A stretch of 64,000 nt of DNA from Amycolatopsis roodepoortensis. GTDB lineage: Bacteria > Actinomycetota > Actinomycetes > Mycobacteriales > Pseudonocardiaceae. Below are positions 48,025-55,184 of this stretch, in pieces (the stretch's first letter is position 1; each line of letters begins with the position of its first letter). A model generated the notes under the pieces. That model saw nothing but the letters and a program-made list of their open reading frames with translations, had not been told where the DNA came from and ran no database searches. The DNA is taken from assembly GCF_014873915.1 (NCBI RefSeq), contig NZ_JADBEJ010000008.1, positions 496,001 through 560,000 on the forward strand, given 5' to 3'. The translations under genes were made by a program, and so were the position numbers.

Positions 48025-48684
48025 ATGACTGCTGAACTCGGCGAGGCGAGCTTGATGGTCAATCTGCTCGCCGCATACGCCGACCGGCCGGAGCCTCGTT
48101 CGGTGGCCGTGGTCGGCAATCAGCCGCTTCCGCCGGACCCCCGGCGGGCGAAGGCCATCGACGCCTGCGACCTCGTGATCCGCGTCAACGGCTTCGTCGT
48201 CGACGAGCCGGGTGGCCCGGAGACCGTCGGCAGCCGGGTGCACGTCGTCGTGTTCAACCGTGCCGTCCGCGCCACCAAGCACGTCTTCCGTGACTACCGC
48301 AAGCGGCTCTACCTGCTGGTCGAGCCGGGGCGGATGCATTGGGAGCCCGAAGACATCCCAGGCTGGTGGCCCGGGGATCTCGGTTACGTGCCGGTGCCGA
48401 ACCGCGAAGTCGTTCTGCCGCTCTCGGACGCGCTCGGCCTGCCGAGCCGCGAACAGGGCCTGTGGTCGACCACCGGGACACTGGCCGCCTGGATCGCGCG
48501 TACGTCGTTCCCGCACGCCAACCTGATCCTCTCCGGGTTCTCGTTCATCGACGACCCGAACCAGACGCACTGGGAGCACGCCGCGGGCGATTCCTGCATC
48601 GTCGGTCCCGAACACCAGATCGCCGCCGAGGGCAGGCTGCTGGATTCGTGGACGAAGACCGGCGAAACCGAACTCCTGCGCTGA
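48025..48684 (+). CDS. GT29-like (sialyltransferase-type) protein, candidate pseudaminyltransferase
   Basis: The protein of 219 residues has a segment SVAVVGNQPLPPDPRRAKA followed by I-D-A-C-D-L-V-I-R-V-N-G-F. This resembles sialyl motif L of family 29 transferases (V-V-G-N...I-D-x-x-D-x-V-I-R-x-N). A later TTGTLAAWIARTSFPHANL and a final D-P-N-Q-T-H-W-E-H segment fit motifs S and VS with a conserved His. GT29 enzymes use CMP-linked nonulosonic acids. The gene starts the operon that also holds pseH and pseI, so transfer of pseudaminic acid from its CMP form is the natural guess. An upstream GTG near 48001 is a possible alternative start. Confidence 0.7.
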   Translation: MTAELGEASLMVNLLAAYADRPEPRSVAVVGNQPLPPDPRRAKAIDACDLVIRVNGFVVDEPGGPETVGSRVHVVVFNRAVRATKHVFRDYRKRLYLLVEPGRMHWEPEDIPGWWPGDLGYVPVPNREVVLPLSDALGLPSREQGLWSTTGTLAAWIARTSFPHANLILSGFSFIDDPNQTHWEHAAGDSCIVGPEHQIAAEGRLLDSWTKTGETELLR

Positions 48685-48720
48685 AGTCCCAGCCGCCCCA
48701 CCCCGAGAAGGAACCACCCC

Positions 48721-49155
48721 ATGGCAGTGCAGAAACTCCGCAACGGCGTGATCGCCCGGATCGCCCGGCTCATCGACTTCCGGATCGACGAGCGGCTCCG
48801 CGACCTCAACGGGCGCGTCATCGAGCTCGAGTACGCCACTGCGGACCACCGCCGACGGCTCGACGGCGCCGAGAGCGGCATCGAGCACGTCCGCGGCGAC
48901 CTGCGCTGGACCCGCGCCGAGTTGGACCGCTTGATCCCGAGTGTCGCGGCCCAGGAGGCCCAGCTGGAGGACCTGCGCGAGTCGCTGTCGCTGTCCGTGC
49001 ACGCCGACAAGCCCGAGCTGGCCGAGGCGCGCAGCCTGATCCAGGAGATCCAGCGCCAGCACGCCCAGATCCGCGTCCGGCTCGCCGGGATCGCCCGGTA
49101 CGAGGACCGGCTGCGCCGGATCGAGGACACCATCACCGCCCCCGCAGGCGAATGA
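48721..49155 (+). CDS. Coiled-coil protein of the pse operon
   Basis: The protein of 144 residues is almost wholly helical with heptad patterns: RIDERLRDLNGRVIELEYA, RAELDRLIPSVAAQEAQLED and IQEIQRQHAQIRVRLAGI. There is no signal peptide or membrane helix, although the first 20 residues are amphipathic and basic. It overlaps pseH by ATGA. Similar short coiled-coil proteins occur in actinomycete glycan loci; the role may be as a scaffold for the transferase before it. No named family is recognised. Confidence 0.68.
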   Translation: MAVQKLRNGVIARIARLIDFRIDERLRDLNGRVIELEYATADHRRRLDGAESGIEHVRGDLRWTRAELDRLIPSVAAQEAQLEDLRESLSLSVHADKPELAEARSLIQEIQRQHAQIRVRLAGIARYEDRLRRIEDTITAPAGE

Positions 49156-49670
49156 CGGGTCTGCTGGTCGAAGCCGGAGAGGACGACCTCGACCGGATCC
49201 GGCGGTGGCGCAACCACCCGTCGGTCCGGAAGGTCAGCTTCACCACGCACGAGATCGGTGTCGAAGAACACCGTGACTGGTTCGAAGCCGTCCGTGCGGA
49301 TCCGAGCCGTCGTGTTCTCGTCTACCGGCACGACGACGTGCCCGCCGGTGTCGTGTTGTTCAGTGACATCGATACCGAGGCCGGAAGCGCGGAATGGCAC
49401 TTCTACCTGGACGTCGAGGGCCTCGGCCGGGAACTCCTCCCCGCTTGGCTGAAGCTGGAGGGCGCCGCCGTCGACTACGGTTTCGACGTGCTCGGCCTGA
49501 ACCTGCTCGGCGGTGCGACGCTCGCGGACAACCGGCAGGTGCTGCAGCTCCACAAGCGATTCGGCTTCATCGAAACACGCAGGTATGTTCGAGAGGTCGA
49601 CGGTGAGCCGCGCGAGGTCGTCTGGACCGAACTGCGTGCCGCCGACCGCCGGACCAGGAAGAAGAGGTAG
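49152..49670 (+). CDS. pseH: PseH-type N-acetyltransferase (GNAT)
   Basis: The protein of 172 residues is a GNAT enzyme with RRWRNHPSVRKVSFTTHEI and EEHRDWFE, the N-terminal pattern of PseH, and GATLADNRQVLQLHKRFGF, the acetyl-CoA binding and final helix region. PseH acetylates the 4-amino group of UDP-4-amino-4,6-dideoxy-L-AltNAc in the third step of the pathway. It lies 10 nt before pseI and overlaps the coiled-coil gene. All other steps are encoded within 6 kb. Confidence 0.88.
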   Translation: MTGLLVEAGEDDLDRIRRWRNHPSVRKVSFTTHEIGVEEHRDWFEAVRADPSRRVLVYRHDDVPAGVVLFSDIDTEAGSAEWHFYLDVEGLGRELLPAWLKLEGAAVDYGFDVLGLNLLGGATLADNRQVLQLHKRFGFIETRRYVREVDGEPREVVWTELRAADRRTRKKR

Positions 49671-49680
49671 CCCCACCCCG

Positions 49681-50736
49681 ATGACCGCCACCGAGGTGCG
49701 TATCGGCGCACATGTCCTCTCGACGGCGCGTCCGCCGTTCGTGATCGCCGAAATGTCCGGTAACCACAACGGTGACCTCGGCCGGGCGCTGGAGATCGTC
49801 GACGCGATCGCCGAAACCGGCGCGCAGGCGGTCAAGCTGCAGACCTACCGGCCGGACACGATCACCATCGACGTGGACACGCCGGACTTCCGGATCGGCG
49901 ACTCGCATTCGCTGTGGGGTGGCGAGAACCTCTACAAGCTCTACGAACGCGCCCACACGCCGTGGGAATGGCACGAGCCGCTGTTCGAGCGCGCCCGCGC
50001 CCGAGGTCTCGAGATCTTCTCCAGCCCGTTCGACCCCACCGCGGTCGACCTGCTCGAATCACTGGACGCGCCCGCGTACAAGATCGCGTCCTCGGAGATC
50101 GTCGACCTGCCGCTGATCGAACTGTGCGCGAAGACCGGTAAACCGCTGATCATCTCGACCGGGATGGCCAGCATCGCCGAGATCGACGCGGCGGTGCGGA
50201 CCGCGCGGGAGGCGGGCAACGACAAGCTGGTCGTGCTCGGCTGCACCGCCAGCTACCCGGCGTCGCCCGCCGAGAGCAACCTGCGTGGCCTGCCCGTACT
50301 GGCGGGCGTGACCGGCACGCTCGTCGGCCTGTCCGACCACACACCCGGCATCGGTGCCCCGCTGGCCGCCGTCGCGCTCGGTGCCGTCGCGATCGAGAAG
50401 CACGTGACGCTGGCGAGGAACGACGGCGGCGTCGACTCGGAGTTTTCACTGGAGCCCGCCGAGCTGGCCGCGTTGGTCACCGAGTCGCACCGTGCCTGGG
50501 AGGCGCTGGGCTCGGCGGTGGTCGGGCCGCGCGAGAGCGAGAAGGAAGGCCTGCGCTTCCGGCGTTCCCTCTATGTCGTCGAGGACGTGCGGGCAGGGGA
50601 CACGGTCACGCGGGAGAACGTCCGCTCGATCCGGCCCGCCGGTGGACTGGCGCCCGCCGAGATCGTGAACGTGCTCGGCCGCACCTTCTCCTGCGATGTT
50701 CCGAAGGGCACCGCGCTCACCTGGGGACTGATCTAG
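49681..50736 (+). CDS. pseI: Pseudaminic acid synthase
   Basis: The protein of 351 residues condenses 2,4-diacetamido-2,4,6-trideoxy-L-altrose with PEP. It is of the NeuB family: FVIAEMSGNHNGDLGRALEI, VKLQTYRPDTITID, LGCTASYPASPAESNLRGL and VGLSDHTPGIG. The segment GGENLYKLYERAHTPWEW is specific to the PseI branch, as against NeuB or LegI. The C-terminal 65 residues are a SAF (antifreeze-like) domain with VRAGDTVTRENVRSIRP. Its stop TAG overlaps the pseC stop within the palindrome CTAG. Confidence 0.93.
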   Translation: MTATEVRIGAHVLSTARPPFVIAEMSGNHNGDLGRALEIVDAIAETGAQAVKLQTYRPDTITIDVDTPDFRIGDSHSLWGGENLYKLYERAHTPWEWHEPLFERARARGLEIFSSPFDPTAVDLLESLDAPAYKIASSEIVDLPLIELCAKTGKPLIISTGMASIAEIDAAVRTAREAGNDKLVVLGCTASYPASPAESNLRGLPVLAGVTGTLVGLSDHTPGIGAPLAAVALGAVAIEKHVTLARNDGGVDSEFSLEPAELAALVTESHRAWEALGSAVVGPRESEKEGLRFRRSLYVVEDVRAGDTVTRENVRSIRPAGGLAPAEIVNVLGRTFSCDVPKGTALTWGLI

Positions 50737-51866
50737 CGGAAGAAGGCGTGGACCTCGTCGATGACGCGATCCACGTCGGCGTCGGTCAGCGCCGGGAACA
50801 GCGGCAGCGAAATCTCCTGGCTGTAGTACAGCTCCGCGTTGGGGCACATCCCGCGCTGGTACCCCAGGTCCTCGAACACCGGGTGCCAGTACGCGGGGAT
50901 GTAGTTGACCTGCACTCCGATTCCCTTGGCACGCAAGTGATCGAACAGTGCGCGGCGGCGTCCTTCGAGGACTCGCAGCGGGTACAGATGCCACACCGGA
51001 TCCGCACCTTCGCGCACGGCAGGCGTCAGCACTCCGTCCAATGCGGACAGCGCGGCGGTGTACCGCGCGTGGATCTCCGCGCGCCGCTTCTTGAACTCGG
51101 CGAGCCTGCGCAGCTGGCTGCTTCCCAAGGCGCACAACACATCCGGCAAGCGATAGTTGAGGCCGAACTCGTGCACCTCCTGATGCCACGGGCCCTCGTC
51201 CGGAAAGCGCTGCGCCGCCTTGTCCCGCACCAGCCCGTGGTTGCGGAAACCGCGAGCCCGGGTCAGCAACTCGTCCGAAGCGGCGACCACCGCGCCGCCC
51301 TCGGCCGTGGTGAGGTTCTTGGTGGGGAAGAAGGAGAAAGTGGTGAGGTCGGCGAGCGAACCGACCGGCCTGCCCTGCCAGCTGCCGCCCACCGAATGCG
51401 CGGCGTCCTCCAGCAACAGCGCGCCGTTGTCGTGCGCGATCCGGCCGAGTTCGTCCAGTTCCGCCGGATGGCCGGCGTAGTCCACGGCGGCGACGACCTT
51501 GGTCCGTGAGGTGACGGCCGCCGAAGCCGCCGCCGGGTCGAGGTTGCCGGTGTCCGCTTCGACGTCGGCGAACACGACCTTGCCGCCCAGCAGCGCGGCC
51601 GTCGCGGCGGTGGCGACGAACGTCATCGGCGAGGTGACGACCTCGTCGCCGGGCCTGATCTCGGCCGCCGCGTACGCGACGTGCAGCGCGGCCGTGCCCG
51701 AGGTGACGGCCACCGCGGGCGTGCCACCGGTGTGCTCGGCGAGGTCTTCCTCGAAGCGGGTGACGGCGGGGCCGGTGGTCAGCCAGTCGCCGCGCAGCAC
51801 CTCGGTGACGGCGGCGACGTCCTCGTCGGAAACGGACTGACGGCCGTAGGGAAGGAACTCAGCCAT
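50733..51866 (-). CDS. pseC: UDP-4-amino-4,6-dideoxy-N-acetyl-L-altrosamine transaminase
   Basis: The protein of 377 residues is a DegT-type aminotransferase starting FLPYGRQSVSDEDVAAV and GDWLTTGPAVTRFEE, the usual PseC opening. VTSGTAALHVAYAA binds the cofactor phosphate, LLLEDAAHSVGG has the Asp, and the Schiff-base lysine lies in FSFFPTKNLTTAEGG. LNYRLPDVLCALGSSQL follows. It aminates the 4-keto product of PseB. It overlaps pseB by 8 nt and is translated after it. Confidence 0.92.
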   Translation of the reverse strand: MAEFLPYGRQSVSDEDVAAVTEVLRGDWLTTGPAVTRFEEDLAEHTGGTPAVAVTSGTAALHVAYAAAEIRPGDEVVTSPMTFVATAATAALLGGKVVFADVEADTGNLDPAAASAAVTSRTKVVAAVDYAGHPAELDELGRIAHDNGALLLEDAAHSVGGSWQGRPVGSLADLTTFSFFPTKNLTTAEGGAVVAASDELLTRARGFRNHGLVRDKAAQRFPDEGPWHQEVHEFGLNYRLPDVLCALGSSQLRRLAEFKKRRAEIHARYTAALSALDGVLTPAVREGADPVWHLYPLRVLEGRRRALFDHLRAKGIGVQVNYIPAYWHPVFEDLGYQRGMCPNAELYYSQEISLPLFPALTDADVDRVIDEVHAFFR

Positions 51867-52842
51867 ACTGCTCGACCAGGTCGCGCAGCTCGTCCGCGTC
51901 GAGCCACAGGTCGTTGGTGTCCGAGCGGTACGCGAAGTTCTCCGGCACGGCCTGGCCGTCCAAAGGCGGCTCGTAACCCCAGCCCGCGATGTGCGGCTGG
52001 ACGACGTAGCGGTCGCTCAGCCGCACCGTCCGGCGGGCGTCGTCGGGGGCGATCATCTCTTCGTGCAGCTTCTCGCCGGGACGGATGCCGACCTCGTGCA
52101 TCGGTGAGCCGGGCGCGATGGCCTGCGCGAGTTCGACCAGCCGCATGCTCGGGATACGCGGCACGTAGAGCTCGCCGCCGTTCATCTGGTCGAAGGAGTC
52201 GACCACGAACTGCACGGCCTGCGGGAGCGTGATCCAGAAGCGGGTCATCTCCTTGTGCGTGATCGGCAGCGACTCGCCCTTGGCCGCGAGCGCGCGGAAG
52301 AACGGGATCACGCTGCCGCGCGAGCCCATCACGTTGCCGTAGCGGACCACGGAGAACCTGGTCGGATGGGTCGCGGCGTAATGGTTCGCGCTGATGAACA
52401 TCCGGTCGGCACACAGCTTCGTGGCGCCGTAGAGGTTGATCGGGCTGGACGCCTTGTCCGTCGACAGCGCGACGACCTTCTTCACCCCCGTGTCGATCGC
52501 GGCTTCGATGACGTTCTGCGAGCCGACGACGTTGGTCTGCACGAATTCGAAAGGGTTGTACTCACCCGTGTCGACCTGCTTGAGCGCGGCGGCGTGCACC
52601 ACGTAGTCGACGCCGTGCATCGCGCGCTCGAGGCGGCGGCGGTCCCGGATGTCGCCGATGAACCAGCGCAGCCGCGGGTCGTTGCCGAACTGCTGCCGGG
52701 CCTCGTACTGCTTGAGCTCGTCGCGGGAGAGCACGACCAGCCGTCGCGGGTTCAGCTCGGCCAGGGCGTAGGTGATGAACGCCTTGCCGAACGAACCGGT
52801 CCCGCCGGTGAGCAGGATGCTGGAGCCATCCAGCTCGGACAT
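51859..52842 (-). CDS. pseB: UDP-N-acetylglucosamine 4,6-dehydratase (inverting)
   Basis: The protein of 327 residues starts the pathway by dehydrating and C5-inverting UDP-GlcNAc. It has ILLTGGTGSFGKAF, VLSRDELKQYEARQQF, VVHAAALKQVDTGEYNPFE, STDKASSPINLYGATK (catalytic residues Asp/Lys and Tyr/Lys) and RYGNVMGSRGSVIPFF. The D-K-A-x-x-P-I-N-L-Y-G-A-T-K pattern and the short length mark the soluble PseB and not membrane-bound CapD-type enzymes. ATG 52842 stands 6 nt after GGAGGTC. It diverges from pseF with a 40-bp gap. Confidence 0.94.
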   Translation of the reverse strand: MSELDGSSILLTGGTGSFGKAFITYALAELNPRRLVVLSRDELKQYEARQQFGNDPRLRWFIGDIRDRRRLERAMHGVDYVVHAAALKQVDTGEYNPFEFVQTNVVGSQNVIEAAIDTGVKKVVALSTDKASSPINLYGATKLCADRMFISANHYAATHPTRFSVVRYGNVMGSRGSVIPFFRALAAKGESLPITHKEMTRFWITLPQAVQFVVDSFDQMNGGELYVPRIPSMRLVELAQAIAPGSPMHEVGIRPGEKLHEEMIAPDDARRTVRLSDRYVVQPHIAGWGYEPPLDGQAVPENFAYRSDTNDLWLDADELRDLVEQYG

Positions 52843-52882
52843 CGTCGACCTCCGCGTTTCGGTGCTGCTGCCGCAGGCCATC

Positions 52883-53638
52883 ATGTCACCCATGGATCCA
52901 GCCCCCGGGGCCCACGTGGTCAACGCCGTCATCCAGGCGCGAGCGTCGTCCACCCGGCTACCTGGCAAAGTGCTCCGTCCGCTGGCGGGCCGGAGTGTGC
53001 TCGGCTGGGTCGTCCGCGCCGCCGCGGCCTCGCCGGGAATCGACCATGTGGTCGTCGCGACCTCGACGGAGGCGGACGACGACGCGGTGGCCGAAGAGGC
53101 CGCCCGGCACGGCGCATTCGTCGCCAGAGGGCCGCTCGACGACGTCCTCGCGCGGTTCGCGGTCGCTGTCGAGTCGTATCCGGCCGACGCCGTGGTGCGG
53201 CTCACCGCCGACTGCCCGCTGCTGGACCCGGAGCTGATCGGGCAGCTCGTCACGTTGTGGCGGGCGCGGCCGTCGCTGGACTACCTGAGCACCACCCTCG
53301 TGCGCACGCTGCCCCGAGGTTTCGACGCGGAACTCGTGCGTGCGGAGGTGCTGGCCGAGCAGGTCGAGACCGCCCGCGGTGCCGATCGGGAACACGTCAC
53401 CTCGGGTATCTACTCGCGTCCGGAGACGTACTCGTGTTCCGGTGTCGTGGTGAGCCCGGCCGCCGACGACCTGCGCGTGACCTTGGACACCGTTGAGGAC
53501 TGGGCGGTCATCGACGGCGTCGTGGCGGAGCTCGGGGACCGCGTCGGTGACTGGCGCGAAGTCGTCGCGGTGCTGCGGTCCCGGCCCGATCTCGCGCGGT
53601 TCAACGAACACGTCGAGCAGAAGAAGGTGGCCGGGTGA
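52883..53638 (+). CDS. pseF: Pseudaminic acid cytidylyltransferase, SpsF-like
   Basis: The protein of 251 residues has the nucleotidyltransferase motif NAVIQARASSTRLPGKVLRP and R-L-T-A-D-C-P-L-L-D-P, as in SpsF/KdsB-like cytidylyltransferases. In this locus it is the only candidate for making CMP-pseudaminic acid from CTP. It belongs to the SpsF branch, often found fused or adjacent to PseG in other bacteria. Here it overlaps pseG by GTGA. The start is uncertain: ATG 52883 and ATG 52892 are both possible, and the conserved part begins at residue 12 or 15. Confidence 0.85.
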   Translation: MSPMDPAPGAHVVNAVIQARASSTRLPGKVLRPLAGRSVLGWVVRAAAASPGIDHVVVATSTEADDDAVAEEAARHGAFVARGPLDDVLARFAVAVESYPADAVVRLTADCPLLDPELIGQLVTLWRARPSLDYLSTTLVRTLPRGFDAELVRAEVLAEQVETARGADREHVTSGIYSRPETYSCSGVVVSPAADDLRVTLDTVEDWAVIDGVVAELGDRVGDWREVVAVLRSRPDLARFNEHVEQKKVAG

Positions 53639-54597
53639 CGAAGCTGGTGTTGCGGGCCGACGCCTCCGGGACGATCGGTGCTGGCCACGTCTCCCGCATG
53701 GTCGCCTATGCCGAACGCGCCGTCGCGCGGGGCTGGGAGGTCGTGTTCGCGGGCGTCGTGGACAACGCCGAATGGCTGGCCGCCCGGTTCGGTGAACTGT
53801 CGGTTCCGGTGGTGCCGTCCGTGCCCTTCGACGGCTTCGACGCCGTGGTCGTCGATCACTACGGCCTCGGCGAGTTGCGCGAAGAGGTCAACTCCGCGGG
53901 CGCGCTGCTGGTGTCCATCGAGGACGACGTGTTCGGCAGGCGCGCGGCGGACCTCGTCGTCGACTGTGGTTTCGCTCCCGCGCCGCGGCCCGATGACGGA
54001 TCCGGCGCGTTGCTCCGGGGCGTGGCCTTCGCGCCGGTGCGAGACGTCGTCCGCGCCGCGCGGGAGAAGCGCCGCGGGCACGAAGCCCCCGAGCGGCCCC
54101 ATGTGACCGTCGTGCTCGGCGGGGGGACCGAATGGGCGGGCACGGTCAGCGTGCTTCTCCACGCCTTGCGCGATACCGAACTGCCCTTCGCCGCCGATGT
54201 TCTCGTTCGCGGCGAACCGGTGGTACCGAAGACCTGGCCCGGGCAGGAGTTCCGCGTTCAACCGCCCGGACCCGGGTTGCTCGACCTGCTGGCGGAGACG
54301 GACGTGGCGGTGAGCGCGGCCGGCGTCACGCTGCTGGAGCTGTGCTGCCTCGGCGTACCGACCGGTGTCGTGCAGCTCGTCGACAACCAGGAGACGGGCT
54401 ACCGGGGTGCGCTGGACCTCGGGCTCGCAGCTGGACTGGGAAGCGCGGCGGCGCTGGACGACGATGCCGTGGAGACCTTGCGGACCCTGCTGCTGGACGG
54501 GGAGACGCGGCGGCGGTTCTCGGAGACGGCCGCGTCCGTCGTGGACGGCCATGGGGTGGACCGCGTGCTGGACCGGCTGGACGACGGCGTTGGCTGA
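53635..54597 (+). CDS. pseG: UDP-2,4-diacetamido-2,4,6-trideoxy-L-altropyranose hydrolase
   Basis: The protein of 320 residues has a GT-B-like fold. LRADASGTIGAGHVSRMVA holds the catalytic His (H18) in the G-x-G-H-x-x-R motif, VVDHYGLG is the conserved Asp/Tyr segment, and SAAGVTLLELCCLGVPTGVV with VDNQ forms the UDP site. It cuts UDP from the sugar to give the free 6-deoxy-AltdiNAc used by PseI. GTG 53635 overlaps the pseF stop. The next small gene begins inside its last codons. Confidence 0.92.
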   Translation: MTKLVLRADASGTIGAGHVSRMVAYAERAVARGWEVVFAGVVDNAEWLAARFGELSVPVVPSVPFDGFDAVVVDHYGLGELREEVNSAGALLVSIEDDVFGRRAADLVVDCGFAPAPRPDDGSGALLRGVAFAPVRDVVRAAREKRRGHEAPERPHVTVVLGGGTEWAGTVSVLLHALRDTELPFAADVLVRGEPVVPKTWPGQEFRVQPPGPGLLDLLAETDVAVSAAGVTLLELCCLGVPTGVVQLVDNQETGYRGALDLGLAAGLGSAAALDDDAVETLRTLLLDGETRRRFSETAASVVDGHGVDRVLDRLDDGVG

Positions 54598-54847
54598 AGA
54601 CAGGGAAGTCAGTGGGGACTTCCGGGCGAGGCTCCTGAGGGCTGTCGCCACGGAGCTGACCATCTTCGAGATCCGCCCTCTGCTCGCCGCCGAAATCGAG
54701 CGGGGTGTCCTGCGGGAGAAGCTGTATCAGGAACTGCTCGACACGATCTTGCTTCTCCGTGCGCAGGGACGAGAAGCAGAGGAAGATCGGGTCGCGGATG
54801 TCGCGGATCTGATGTCGGACTGGGTTCCGCCGGAATATCGTTTGTAG
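54590..54847 (+). CDS. Small helical protein, twin copy 1
   Basis: The protein of 85 residues starts at TTG 54590, overlapping pseG by 8 nt; no ATG or GTG is available in frame. DFRARLLRAVATELTIFEIR, ERGVLREKLYQELLDTILLL and EAEEDRVADVADLMSDW give a compact three-helix protein. It matches the next gene over its whole length (D-F-R-x-R-L-L, R-P-L-L, E-R-G, E-L, A-D-x-A-x-L-M-x-x-W, L/P-E-x-R). The function is unknown. Confidence 0.6.
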   Translation: MAEDREVSGDFRARLLRAVATELTIFEIRPLLAAEIERGVLREKLYQELLDTILLLRAQGREAEEDRVADVADLMSDWVPPEYRL

Positions 54848-54892
54848 TGACAGGGACACTGGAACGAGGGTTTTCCGATTCCAGGGGGCGAC

Positions 54893-55135
54893 GTGGCTGT
54901 GAGCAGTGACTTCCGCGTAAGACTGCTCGACATCGTCACGAACAGGCTTTATGGCAAGGCCAGGCCGCTGCTCATCGAGGAACTCGAGCGCGGAACCTCT
55001 CGTGACGACCTGTTCGAAGAGCTCATGGACCTCATGCTGTTCCTCCGCGCGGAGGACCGAGAGGCCGACGAGGACGAAGTCGCCGACATCGCGGAGCTGA
55101 TGACGTCGTGGGCCTTGCCGGAGTTCCGAGTCTGA
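54893..55135 (+). CDS. Small helical protein, twin copy 2
   Basis: The protein of 80 residues (GTG 54893 after CAGGGGGCGAC) is a paralog of the gene before it: DFRVRLLDIVTNRLYGKARP, LLIEELERGTSRDDLFEEL and DEVADIAELMTSWALPEF. It is very acidic. The pair looks like a tandem duplication. They might be immunity or regulatory proteins, but nothing in the sequence decides this. A hairpin follows the stop. Confidence 0.65.
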   Translation: MAVSSDFRVRLLDIVTNRLYGKARPLLIEELERGTSRDDLFEELMDLMLFLRAEDREADEDEVADIAELMTSWALPEFRV

Positions 55136-55140
55136 TCGGA

Positions 55141-55165
55141 ATCGAGGACCGTACCTGTCCTCGAT
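55141..55165 (+). terminator. Short hairpin terminator
   Basis: Arms ATCGAGGAC and GTCCTCGAT around CGTACCT, 5 bases after the twin genes. Confidence 0.6.
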
Positions 55166-55171
55166 CCTCCC

Positions 55172-55177
55172 TACCGT
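55172..55177 (+). promoter_or_regulatory. -10 element TACCGT, probable leaderless start for the epoxide hydrolase
   Basis: TACCGT ends 7 nt before ATG 55185. Confidence 0.45.
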
Positions 55178-55184
55178 CGGCCCC

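Noticed and set aside
49681..50736. Sialic (NeuB) or legionaminic (LegI) acid synthase
   Set aside because: The neighbouring inverting PseB, PseC, PseH and PseG set and the LYKLYERAHTPWEW segment fit pseudaminic acid; no NeuC-type epimerase is present.
51859..52842. CapD-type membrane nucleotide-sugar dehydratase
   Set aside because: There are no N-terminal membrane helices and the length and motifs fit soluble PseB.
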